A DNA stretch of 64,000 bases. Source: Prochlorococcus sp. AG-347-K17. Lineage in GTDB: Bacteria; Cyanobacteriota; Cyanobacteriia; PCC-6307; Cyanobiaceae. The translations under genes and the position numbers were made by a program. Below the pieces are notes generated by a model. It was not told where the DNA came from. It worked only from the letters and a program-made list of their open reading frames with translations, and did no database searches. The stretch is taken from assembly GCA_003281385.1 (NCBI GenBank), contig QCCE01000001.1:124001-188000 (forward strand). The letters are read 5' to 3'. The first letter of the stretch is position 1. The number at the start of each line of letters is the position of its first letter. Of this stretch, positions 45,138 through 54,104 are shown piece by piece.

Positions 45138-45729
45138 ATATTTAAAAAAAGCTCACAACCTTGGAAGAGATTTAATTTTTGATCTTGATAATACAATTAT
45201 TAATGAAAAAGATTATCTTTTATCTGCATATTATTTAATTGCTTCAGAAATTAATCCTTCTAAACAAAATGAAGTTTATTTATATCTTAAAAATGAATTT
45301 GAATTATCTGGAAGAGAATTTTTATATCAGAAGTTAAAGAATAAATTTAATTTTAGTAATTTCAATTTAGAAGACTTTAAGCTTCTTTTGCATGAAAATA
45401 GATATTGCAAAAAAATTGAAACCTATATGTGGTTTAAAGACTTTGTCAAAAGTTTGAATACTTCTTTAGAAATATATATAATTACCAATGGAAATATAAG
45501 CCAACAAAAAAATAAAATAAGGTTAACAAAATTCCCAAGAAGGACTCTTATAAAGAAAATTATTTATGCAAATGAATATAAGCCAAAACCCCATCCAGAT
45601 TCGTATTATGCATTAAAAAAATTTTCAAATATAGTTAATCCTATCTACATTGGAGATTCTCATATTGATTTAAAATTTGCACAAAATTCTAGTATTGAAT
45701 ATTTTGATGTCTCTTTAGTAAAATACTAA
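45127..45729 (+). CDS. HAD family hydrolase
   Basis: A roughly 200-residue phosphatase-like protein. Motif I is DLIFDLDNTIIN (D at about 19 and 21), motif II is IYIITNGN, and motif III/IV is YKPKPHPDSYYALKKF with IYIGDSHIDLKFA. ATG at 45127 is chosen; it lies inside the last codons of the ATP-grasp gene (11-base overlap). An earlier ATG at 45112 is possible. It probably acts on a phosphorylated intermediate of the same module. Confidence 0.83.
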   Translation: MNIEYLKKAHNLGRDLIFDLDNTIINEKDYLLSAYYLIASEINPSKQNEVYLYLKNEFELSGREFLYQKLKNKFNFSNFNLEDFKLLLHENRYCKKIETYMWFKDFVKSLNTSLEIYIITNGNISQQKNKIRLTKFPRRTLIKKIIYANEYKPKPHPDSYYALKKFSNIVNPIYIGDSHIDLKFAQNSSIEYFDVSLVKY

Positions 45730-45742
45730 ATTTAATTTGAGG

Positions 45743-47014
45743 TCATTTTATAATTCCTGGTAACAAGATTCCCACTAGAAACCAAAAAGGAGGGAAATTA
45801 AAGAAATAACTGATATTAGCTATCATAAAAGCCCCAAAAAACTGTAATATCAAAATTGAATTTAAATCATTAAGATCATTTTTTAAATAAAAAATTCTTG
45901 GATAAATAATTTGCACTAGACCAAATAAAAAAAGTGATGTTCCTAATATCCCTGTATGTGTCATTAATGACAAAATCATGCTGTGCATATAATAACCTTT
46001 ACCAGGTCCTGCAATTATTTCAGGATTCCAGCCTCCAAAAAAAGGCGATAAAGTGAATTGACTGGGGAAATATCTTAAAATGCTAAATCTCGACATTAAA
46101 GGTGAGAAGTTATCAATATCTGCTTTAATAAGGGCATTTATTCTTTGTTCTGTAGATCCATATAGATAAATTACATTTGAGGTAAATATTTTTATTAAGT
46201 TCAAGTACATAAATAAAGAAAAAAATGAACCTAATAATAACTTAATTGAATTTCTAAAATAATAAATATTTATTGGTATATTTGAAAACAAAAATAAAGT
46301 TAACCAATAAATTATAGTAGCAGTAGAACGAGAAAATAAATTGACATAAGTAATTATTAAAGATATCGATAATAAAAAAAGAAGAGGTTTAAAAATATCT
46401 TTTTTATCATAAAAAACTCTTAAAATAGGGAGAACAATAAGAAAACTTATATAAAAATTTATAGACATTCTCTGATAAAGGGAATTTGAATCTTCAAAAT
46501 TTAAAATAAAAAATATTGAATAAATAAAATAAATAAGGGCGAGAAGAAACAAAAAAAACTTTACAAATTTTTTGTAATTAATATATCTTTTTTTAGTAAT
46601 TTGTTTTTTATAAATTGATAAAATATGAAATAAGCCAATACCCAAAAATAACCAATTTAAAATTCCATCCTTGTATACAAAAAATCCAATAATTGCCAAA
46701 ATATCTCCAGTAGAGAACATTAAAAGAGCAATATAAAATATAAAAAAGATTAAAGGAACATTATGAAATAGACTCTCGAAAAATTTAGGAAAATTTCTTA
46801 GTAAAAGATACAAAGTTATTATTTGGCATCCCAAATAGCCAAACAACATATATATAGGCATATTAATATTTCTACTATCATAAATAAATTGTATAAATTG
46901 CTGAGAGGTTAATAAAACAATAAAAGTATTAGCGATAAGTAAATTAAAACTTACATTATTATTTATAAAAAATATATTGCTTAAAAACCTTTCAAAATAT
47001 AATTTGTTTATCAT
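45743..47014 (-). CDS. Wzy-like polysaccharide polymerase (copy 1)
   Basis: A 423-residue membrane protein with about eleven helices. A periplasmic segment near 310-350 (MSRFSILRYFPSQFTLSP, then GGWNPEIIAGPG, then YYMHSMILSLMTHTGILG) carries arginine and histidine residues typical of Wzy/O-antigen polymerases. The same segment recurs in the plus-strand gene at 48.3 kb, so the two are paralogues. It converges with the HAD gene and is divergent from galE. ATG start. Confidence 0.8.
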   Translation of the reverse strand: MINKLYFERFLSNIFFINNNVSFNLLIANTFIVLLTSQQFIQFIYDSRNINMPIYMLFGYLGCQIITLYLLLRNFPKFFESLFHNVPLIFFIFYIALLMFSTGDILAIIGFFVYKDGILNWLFLGIGLFHILSIYKKQITKKRYINYKKFVKFFLFLLALIYFIYSIFFILNFEDSNSLYQRMSINFYISFLIVLPILRVFYDKKDIFKPLLFLLSISLIITYVNLFSRSTATIIYWLTLFLFSNIPINIYYFRNSIKLLLGSFFSLFMYLNLIKIFTSNVIYLYGSTEQRINALIKADIDNFSPLMSRFSILRYFPSQFTLSPFFGGWNPEIIAGPGKGYYMHSMILSLMTHTGILGTSLFLFGLVQIIYPRIFYLKNDLNDLNSILILQFFGAFMIANISYFFNFPPFWFLVGILLPGIIK

Positions 47015-47162
47015 AAAAATATTTTATACAAAAATTATCTCATTTATCATCTAATAAGTTAATTAATTTATTAAATTTAAAACCTTCTTTAAATTTTTTT
47101 AGCAGGCTTGAGATGTAACATTAAACAAGATCATATTATTTTTAAAACTAATTTATAGATCT

Positions 47163-48230
47163 ATGGCTAATTTCATTGTTACAGGAGGAGCTGGCTTTAT
47201 AGGAAGTCACACTTGTTTTTCTCTTTTACAAAAGGGTCATAAAGTTATTGCTATAGATTCTTTTTTCAATAGTTCCAAGAATAACTTAAGAAACATTATT
47301 TCATATTTAAAAAAATATGACAAAACAGTTGAAACAAGATTAAATATTTTCAAATGCGATATTAAAAATGAGAATAAGTTAAGAAAAACTTTCAAATCAA
47401 TAAAAAGTACTTTTTTAAATATTGATGCAGTTATTCATTTTGCAGGATTTAAAGACTCAAATGAATCAATAAATAAACCTCTTGATTATTGGGATAACAA
47501 TGTAAATGGATCAATAAAATTATTAAAAGTAATGAAAGAGTTTGGGTGTAGAACCATCGTTTTTAGTAGTAGTGCGGCAATATATGATGCATCATATTGT
47601 AATGACATAATTTCGGAAGATTCAGAAAAGAATCCCAAAACTCCCTATGGAAGAACTAAATTAGTAATTGAAGAATTATTGCAAAACACATATGAAAGTT
47701 CAGAAGAAAATTGGAGAATAGCAAATTTAAGATATTTTAATCCAATAGGGGCAAGTCCAGAAGGAATAATTGGAGAAGACATATTCCACTCAGGATCAAA
47801 TATTTTTCCAGCTATTTTAAAGGTTGCTAATGGGTATAAATCTAAACTATCTATTTATGGTACAGATTTTAATACTAAAGATGGGACAGGCATAAGAGAC
47901 TATATACATGTAAAAGATTTAGCAGATGCTCATATAGCTGCTGTTGATTATTTAAATAATTTTAAAAGAGAGTTTGTTTGTCTTAATATTGGAACAGGAA
48001 AAGGAACAAGTGTTATTGAACTTGTAAATATTTTTGAAAATGTAAATAATTGCAAAATAAAAACAAAAAATTTAGAAAAAAGAATTGGTGATTTTCCCAT
48101 AGTAGTTGCTAATAATAAAAAGGCTTTAGATTTACTTGATTGGGAGCCTAAAAGGACCATTAAAGATATGTGTTTGGACGGTCAAAAATGGATATTAATA
48201 AACTCAAAAGCTAATAAAATAAAAAAGTAA
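47163..48230 (+). CDS. galE: UDP-glucose 4-epimerase
   Basis: A 355-residue NAD-dependent epimerase interconverting UDP-glucose and UDP-galactose (or the N-acetyl forms). TGGAGFIGSH is at 7-16, the SSSAAIYDA segment holds the serine, and YGRTK carries the Y-x3-K pair. NLRYFNPIGASPEGIIGED and the C-terminal VVANNKKALDLLDWEP fit GalE. ATG start. It stands alone between two oppositely oriented Wzy paralogues. Confidence 0.93.
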   Translation: MANFIVTGGAGFIGSHTCFSLLQKGHKVIAIDSFFNSSKNNLRNIISYLKKYDKTVETRLNIFKCDIKNENKLRKTFKSIKSTFLNIDAVIHFAGFKDSNESINKPLDYWDNNVNGSIKLLKVMKEFGCRTIVFSSSAAIYDASYCNDIISEDSEKNPKTPYGRTKLVIEELLQNTYESSEENWRIANLRYFNPIGASPEGIIGEDIFHSGSNIFPAILKVANGYKSKLSIYGTDFNTKDGTGIRDYIHVKDLADAHIAAVDYLNNFKREFVCLNIGTGKGTSVIELVNIFENVNNCKIKTKNLEKRIGDFPIVVANNKKALDLLDWEPKRTIKDMCLDGQKWILINSKANKIKK

Positions 48231-48344
48231 ATTACTAATGAAGATATTCGATTTATAGTTGTAATTTTATTTAAGTTATTAATAAAATGGTTTATAACTA
48301 AATTGAAATTTTTGAATTTCTTTAAAAAAGGTAAATTATCATAA

Positions 48345-49568
48345 ATGTTACTTACTAAAGTCAAAGATAAGAATTTATCAATTTTATTTATATCAGCATT
48401 TATATCAAATCTTTTTTGTATTTATTTAATAGATTTATTAAATTTAAATTTAAAATTAGCCATCATTTTTGGATCTTTTTTTACTCATTTTGTTGGGTTT
48501 ACAATTATTATAAAAAATTTCAAAAGGTTTAAAGATAACAGATTTTTCGATTTTTATTTATTGTTCTTAATTTTCTTAGTTGTATTTAGAATTAATTTTG
48601 ATTCAGGTTTTATTAATTTTTTTCGATTAGCTTTATACAAGTTTGGATTTTTAAACTTTTACTTTTACGGATTAGAAACTTTTTTAGCAATTGACATATT
48701 AAGAAATAAACTATCAAGATCTGAAATGGCCAGAAAAATAAATTTATTTTTTAAGGTATTAGTAATTTACACTTTTGCAATTATATTAATTTTTGCAAAA
48801 AATAAATTAAATTATGAAATTAATATTGGAAATTATCAATCCCTTGCTGATGTAGTTCATATTATTTCAATTTTTTATATACTTCTCAATAATCTATTTT
48901 TTAGGAAAAAGACTATTAGTTTATACTTCTCAATGATTGGACTATCCATATTAACTTTTATAATGGGTTCAAGTTCTACAATAGTATTTTTAGTTGCTAA
49001 TTTAATTTCAGATACATTAATACAGAGTTCTAAAAAGGCAATAGTAAAAATTATAGTTTTTATAACTTCTCCTATAATTCTACTTTTTATTTTTTATAGC
49101 ATATTAAAAAACAACTTTGATAAACTTTACGAATTAGGTCTTAGTCCTGGATATATGAAAGATATCTTAGACTTTTTATCTCCACTCCTATCTAGACTAG
49201 AAATACTAAAAAGTTTTTCATCTCAAATTAAGGTATCTCCAATTTTAGGAAATTGGAATTCAGAAATAATATCGGGATCAGGTTTAGGTAATTATTTACA
49301 TAGTATACCTTTATCCTTTATGACTCATACAGGTATAGTAGGTTTTAGTGTTTTCATATTACTAATTTTTTCCCTTTTCAAAAATAAAATTAAATTTATT
49401 AAAGATATTCCTACAAAAACAGGTTTGATATTATTCTTAAATGTAATAATAATAGGAAGTTTATCAAAATTTCTAACGTTTATTCCTTTTTGGTATCTAT
49501 TGGGTTTCTTGTCATTAAATTTAGAAAATAATAAATTAGAAAATATGAATAAATTTAAAAAAATTTAG
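48345..49568 (+). CDS. Wzy-like polysaccharide polymerase (copy 2)
   Basis: A 407-residue membrane protein with about ten to eleven helices. Residues around 285-330 (LSRLEILKSFSSQIKVSP, GNWNSEIISGSGLG, YLHSIPLSFMTHTGIVG) match the corresponding stretch of the minus-strand gene at 45.7 kb, whereas the N-terminal halves have drifted far. A polymerase role is inferred from this pattern and context. ATG start. A gap of about 60 bases separates it from the phosphoglycosyltransferase gene. Confidence 0.78.
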   Translation: MLLTKVKDKNLSILFISAFISNLFCIYLIDLLNLNLKLAIIFGSFFTHFVGFTIIIKNFKRFKDNRFFDFYLLFLIFLVVFRINFDSGFINFFRLALYKFGFLNFYFYGLETFLAIDILRNKLSRSEMARKINLFFKVLVIYTFAIILIFAKNKLNYEINIGNYQSLADVVHIISIFYILLNNLFFRKKTISLYFSMIGLSILTFIMGSSSTIVFLVANLISDTLIQSSKKAIVKIIVFITSPIILLFIFYSILKNNFDKLYELGLSPGYMKDILDFLSPLLSRLEILKSFSSQIKVSPILGNWNSEIISGSGLGNYLHSIPLSFMTHTGIVGFSVFILLIFSLFKNKIKFIKDIPTKTGLILFLNVIIIGSLSKFLTFIPFWYLLGFLSLNLENNKLENMNKFKKI

Positions 49569-49627
49569 TTTTTTTTTATAAAAATTAAGATGTTATCTTT
49601 ATCTTAAATACAAATTATGTTTAATAT

Positions 49628-50956
49628 ATGAAATATATAAAAAAAAATTATATAACTTTAATTTCTCTAGTTAAAGATTTCTTGATAATTTTTATCATAT
49701 ACAATAATAATTTTTTTAATATTTACAGTAATAGCCCAAATCAATTAATAGTATTTTGTTTAATTACTTTTTGGCTTCTAAGCAATTATGTATTCGGATA
49801 TTATAGTGATAGTAACAAAAGATTAAATATAATTTCCAAGATTTTTGGTTTACTTGTAGTTACAAGCGCTTCAAATTTGATTTATCTTTCTATAAATATA
49901 CTTACAGAGGGTTATGAAATAAACTCGAAATCTCTAATATTTTTTATTAATTCAACTTTACAAATATCTTTTTTTATTTTTATAACCGAGAGTATTAAGG
50001 GATATATCTGGGCAAAAACTAAAAATAAAAAAATATCATGGCTTGTAATGACAAATAAAACTAATTTTTTATATTTAAAAAGTTTACTAAGTAATTCCAA
50101 TGTAAATAATATTTCCTTAATTCATTTTGAAAAAAATGTAGAAGAAAGTAATTCTAATAATTTTGATGGGATAATAATCGATAATAATTTCATTAAAAAT
50201 GATGAAATATATAAAATAAATTTTAAGATTAAAAAAGAAATAAATTTCAAAACTCTTTTACATTGGTCAAATGAATATTTACAAATATGTCCTCCAGAGT
50301 TCTTAGCTGAAAATGATATTTTTTATTTTAAAAGCCTTAATTTTAGAAATTCAATGCAATTCAGACTTAAAAGGTTAGGCGATATATTTATAAGTTTTGC
50401 ACTACTTATTTTATTGAGTCCATTAATGTTATTTATTAGCATTATTATTCTTTTTATAGATGGCAATCCTATTTTTTATTCACAAACAAGAAATGGTTAC
50501 AAACAAAAACACATCAAAATATTTAAGTTTAGATCAATGATTAAAGAGGCAGAAAAAAATGGTCCGCAGTGGTCGAAAGCAAATGATCCAAGAATAACAA
50601 AATTAGGAAAAATCATTAGAAAATATAGAATAGATGAACTTCCCCAACTGATTTCTGTTATTAAAGGAGATATGAGTTTGATAGGACCAAGACCCGAAAG
50701 GCCGCAGATAGATAATAAATTAAAAGAAAATATAGTAAATTATGAACTTAGAAATTATATAAAACCTGGGATAAGTGGCTGGGCACAAGTAAACTATCAC
50801 TATGGTGCAAGCCTTATAGACTCTAAAAATAAATTAAGTTATGATCTATATTACATAAAAAACTTCTCTATATTACTTGATATTGTAATTCTTTTTAAGA
50901 CCTTAAAAATTGTTTTTAACGGTAGGGGTTACAAACCAAAAAAGTCAAAAAAATAG
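49628..50956 (+). CDS. WbaP/WcaJ-like polyprenyl glycosylphosphotransferase
   Basis: A 442-residue membrane enzyme with four N-terminal helices, a degenerate Rossmann-like middle and the catalytic phosphoglycosyltransferase domain from about 245. Catalytic motifs: KFRSMIKEAEKNG near 299-311, a D-E pair in YRIDELPQL near 335-343, IGPRPERP, and GISGWAQVNYHYG near 378-390. It would begin a second glycan chain on undecaprenyl phosphate with a hexose phosphate. Its stop is two bases from the convergent end of the Kdo operon. ATG start. Confidence 0.92.
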   Translation: MKYIKKNYITLISLVKDFLIIFIIYNNNFFNIYSNSPNQLIVFCLITFWLLSNYVFGYYSDSNKRLNIISKIFGLLVVTSASNLIYLSINILTEGYEINSKSLIFFINSTLQISFFIFITESIKGYIWAKTKNKKISWLVMTNKTNFLYLKSLLSNSNVNNISLIHFEKNVEESNSNNFDGIIIDNNFIKNDEIYKINFKIKKEINFKTLLHWSNEYLQICPPEFLAENDIFYFKSLNFRNSMQFRLKRLGDIFISFALLILLSPLMLFISIIILFIDGNPIFYSQTRNGYKQKHIKIFKFRSMIKEAEKNGPQWSKANDPRITKLGKIIRKYRIDELPQLISVIKGDMSLIGPRPERPQIDNKLKENIVNYELRNYIKPGISGWAQVNYHYGASLIDSKNKLSYDLYYIKNFSILLDIVILFKTLKIVFNGRGYKPKKSKK

Positions 50957-50958
50957 AA

Positions 50959-52014
50959 CTATTTTACAAAAATTACAGATTCAGAATTTAATTCCTTCAA
51001 AGCATTACTTATAGTTTTCATAGAAGGTGTTTTTATTAAATCACATAAACAATAAATATTTTTTGTTAGATCTAGATTAATCATTGAAAATACTGCACTA
51101 GAGTGAAAGCAAATAACATCTGCATTTTGATATAAAATTAAAAGTTCTTGGAAAGCTAAATATCCTTTATAAATTGAAATTGATTTAGATATTTCTAATA
51201 AACCTTTGTACTTAGAAGATGTTTCTCTATAGTGGGTTTTTATAATTATTTTTTTTAATGGATTAGATTCTACATAAGATGTCAAAAATTTATACAATAT
51301 ATCAAATTCCTCATTCTGATATGTAGTATATCTTCTATCAGATAATGGTGAAGTGACAACAAATGTATACTCATCATTCTTATACTGATTTTTAAGACAA
51401 TTTAAATCTCTAATAAAACCACAAAAGATTTTATTTAGTTCTAATAAATTTAAATTATAATGGGAAATATTTTTTATTTGATTAAATTTTTCTTTATTAA
51501 ATACAAAAGATTTTATTTTTTTTGGTATTGAATAGGGAGAAGCATATTTTGAGAAAAACCTCATCAAAAAATAACTTTTAGATTTTTGATTATTTTTAAG
51601 ATATCTAAGAAATGAAACATAAGACATTCCTTCATCTATATAAATAATTTCATTGTGCTTAATTCTCATTAAGCAAAATAAAATATATAAATTAGAAAAA
51701 TTTGGCACGATTACAATGTCTGATTTATAGTGCCTGAAATTTAAAAAATTTATTAAGATACCCTTTATTTTTTCTGACATGTTTGAATTTGCTGCAGGGG
51801 ATCTAAAAACAGATATGTTTAAATTAATATTTTTTCTTTTGAGTAATAAATCGTAATTACCAGATCCTAAAGCTCTATTAATATTTTCTAATACTAAATC
51901 TGAAATATGAAGATTTATAATGAGATTTTTTTGAAAATTTTTAACCCGATCATGAATTAATGCCAATGCAATAATTAAATGAATGTTTGAATATATGAAA
52001 ACGTTAATTATCAT
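50959..52014 (-). CDS. Sialyltransferase/polysialyltransferase-like GT-B protein (tentative)
   Basis: A 351-residue protein with no membrane span. The C-terminal region has IIIKTHYRETSSKY near 244-257 and LAFQELLILYQNADVICFHSSAVFSMINLD near 281-310, reminiscent of GT52/GT38-type sialyl- and polysialyltransferases, where a basic HP-like motif and a serine pair bind the CMP-sugar. As it ends the CMP-Kdo operon, a CMP-Kdo donor is a natural possibility. The match is by pattern only; family membership needs a profile search. ATG overlaps the preceding stop by one base. Confidence 0.55.
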   Translation of the reverse strand: MIINVFIYSNIHLIIALALIHDRVKNFQKNLIINLHISDLVLENINRALGSGNYDLLLKRKNINLNISVFRSPAANSNMSEKIKGILINFLNFRHYKSDIVIVPNFSNLYILFCLMRIKHNEIIYIDEGMSYVSFLRYLKNNQKSKSYFLMRFFSKYASPYSIPKKIKSFVFNKEKFNQIKNISHYNLNLLELNKIFCGFIRDLNCLKNQYKNDEYTFVVTSPLSDRRYTTYQNEEFDILYKFLTSYVESNPLKKIIIKTHYRETSSKYKGLLEISKSISIYKGYLAFQELLILYQNADVICFHSSAVFSMINLDLTKNIYCLCDLIKTPSMKTISNALKELNSESVIFVK

Positions 52015-52892
52015 TACTTAAAAATTTTTCTAAATAATTTAAAAATGTTTCTTATTAAATTTTCAATAGTAATTAAAAAAAAGCAAACTTTCTTAAATAA
52101 GAAGAATCTATTAAACCTATTCATTTTTGAAAAATAGGTAAAGAATAATGTATTTTTTCTTATACCTTTTGCTGAATATATATACGGCTCAGGATATAAT
52201 TTCCAATCAAAGAAGTTAGATTGAAAAAGTAAAACATTTGATATTTCATTAAAACCTATTTTAAAATAAGCATGAGAAATAGCCTTTTGATCTGCATACC
52301 AAATATGTAAATTATTTTGAATATCACTAATAGCAGAATTCAAAAAATCTCGACCCAAGTTATTATTTTTAATATATATAAATCCAGATTTTATTGGATA
52401 ATAATGATTCAAACTACCATTCCTGTGTTCTGGATGTTTCCTTAGAGCGATTGAATATCTTGAAAAATAATCATACATTTTTTTTAAATCTTTAAGTACG
52501 ATAGAATCAGCATCTAAATACAAGATACTTTTTGAATAAGGCATTAATATATTTATAATATGAAATCTAATATTTGCAGATATTTCATTAATATATAAAG
52601 AGCTATTATCGTCAATAATTATCTCAAAATTATAAAACTTATATTTTCTTTTTAAGAGAGAAATATTTTTTTCCTTAAAACCTTTATTTTTAATTGTAAA
52701 AATAAAAATTTTTTTATAAGATAAATTATTTTTATAATAGGAATCAAGAAAATTAGATACATATTTTAGATAATCATGAGTAGAAATCAAGACAATAAAA
52801 TCTTTTTTCTTATTTAAAAGATTCAAATTATCAATTTTCAATTTAATTAAATTGATGCTTTGATTAATGCTACTAAAATAAAAATCATTCAT
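52014..52892 (-). CDS. GT8-like glycosyltransferase
   Basis: A 292-residue GT-A enzyme. ILYLDADSIVLKD near 122-134 contains the DxD metal motif, and KSGFIYIKNN and WYADQKAISHAYF near 171-207 are typical of GT8 and related families. The C-terminus is basic and amphipathic and may contact the membrane. It overlaps the KpsS-like gene by eight bases and the next gene by one base, so translation is coupled. Donor sugar unknown. Confidence 0.75.
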   Translation of the reverse strand: MNDFYFSSINQSINLIKLKIDNLNLLNKKKDFIVLISTHDYLKYVSNFLDSYYKNNLSYKKIFIFTIKNKGFKEKNISLLKRKYKFYNFEIIIDDNSSLYINEISANIRFHIINILMPYSKSILYLDADSIVLKDLKKMYDYFSRYSIALRKHPEHRNGSLNHYYPIKSGFIYIKNNNLGRDFLNSAISDIQNNLHIWYADQKAISHAYFKIGFNEISNVLLFQSNFFDWKLYPEPYIYSAKGIRKNTLFFTYFSKMNRFNRFFLFKKVCFFLITIENLIRNIFKLFRKIFK

Positions 52893-54102
52893 AAATTTTT
52901 ATCTTATCTGGGAAAAATAGTTTAGGATCATATTGCATAAATGATGCCTCACTAAATTTAAGTAGACTGGGAAGATATTCATCAAAACATAACGATCTTT
53001 TATCAACCTCGGCAATAATATTATGGCTACTATTTAATGTAGAATTATTGTAGAAAAATTCAAAATTAATTTTATTTATTTCTAAAAAATAGTGAAAATT
53101 AGAATCATTCCAAAAAGATCTCCCAAAAGATATTACTGGAATTCCGCTACTAAAGGCAGTAAAACCCACAGTTGAATTAATACAAATAACAAGATCAGAT
53201 TTATCTAATATATCATCAACATTTTTTTTATAATCAATAAATATATTATGACTATTTTCTATAATTTCCTTTATTTCTTTTTTTATCTTATTCTGTTTAG
53301 GATGGGGTCTTATAAAGAAATTATGATTCTTGAGGTTTTGACTTAGAGGAAATAATATATCTTTGAGGAAATGTTCACAATCAATAAATTGTGATCCACA
53401 TAATATATTTGTATCTATATCAAATTGTAAGGGGCATAAAATATTTTTACTTTTAGGATTAACAAATTCATTAATAAAAGTTTTTAATTTTTTAATTTTA
53501 TCAGGTTTAATTTTTAACAAAGAATTACTCTTCCGACCATACGCATTCACACCAAATGGATGAATAAAAAGTGTTTTACTTTTTAAACCATTTTCCCAAA
53601 ACATAAAGGGTAAATTATATTTATGACAAATTTTCGTCAATAAATAACCAAAAGTATTAAGACCATTCAAAATTAAAATATTTTTTAAATAACCTTTTTT
53701 AATTAAAAAAATAATTGAAACTTGAAATATATTTTTAAGAAATAAATCAATAAAATAATTATAAAAATGTTTAAATGAATAATTTCTTCTTTTTTTCAAA
53801 AGATTTGCATGAATATCATCCCAAGACTTCTGATTTTCTAAAATAGAATTACTGCCATTTTTCAAATAAATAATGTCTTTTAATCTTGTTGATTTTAATA
53901 AAAATATAGCAGTTTGAATAATAGACATTGATATTATTCCTCTTTTTTTTAATAACCTTGATATTTTTTCATTCCTCGAAATAAATAATGGCTTTAATTT
54001 ATTTTTATGTAAATAGCGATTTAAATAATTTAATTTATCTAATATAGATAGAGATGAATCTATCCATATAATCGTATCAAAATCAATATCATTAATTTCC
54101 AT
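52885..54102 (-). CDS. KpsS/KpsC-like capsule polysaccharide Kdo transferase family protein
   Basis: A 405-residue protein of the capsule-synthesis family (KpsS/LipB type). Recognisable segments are LPFMFWENGLKS, HPFGVNAYGRKS, LCPLQFDIDTNI, FFIRPHPKQNKIKK near 255-268, and DLVICINSTVGFTAF then SGIPVISFGRSFW near 303-330. KpsS and KpsC add beta-linked Kdo to a phospholipid anchor of capsules. It starts two bases after kdsB, which makes its presumed donor CMP-Kdo. ATG start. Confidence 0.8.
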   Translation of the reverse strand: MEINDIDFDTIIWIDSSLSILDKLNYLNRYLHKNKLKPLFISRNEKISRLLKKRGIISMSIIQTAIFLLKSTRLKDIIYLKNGSNSILENQKSWDDIHANLLKKRRNYSFKHFYNYFIDLFLKNIFQVSIIFLIKKGYLKNILILNGLNTFGYLLTKICHKYNLPFMFWENGLKSKTLFIHPFGVNAYGRKSNSLLKIKPDKIKKLKTFINEFVNPKSKNILCPLQFDIDTNILCGSQFIDCEHFLKDILFPLSQNLKNHNFFIRPHPKQNKIKKEIKEIIENSHNIFIDYKKNVDDILDKSDLVICINSTVGFTAFSSGIPVISFGRSFWNDSNFHYFLEINKINFEFFYNNSTLNSSHNIIAEVDKRSLCFDEYLPSLLKFSEASFMQYDPKLFFPDKIKIYE

Positions 54103-54104
54103 TA

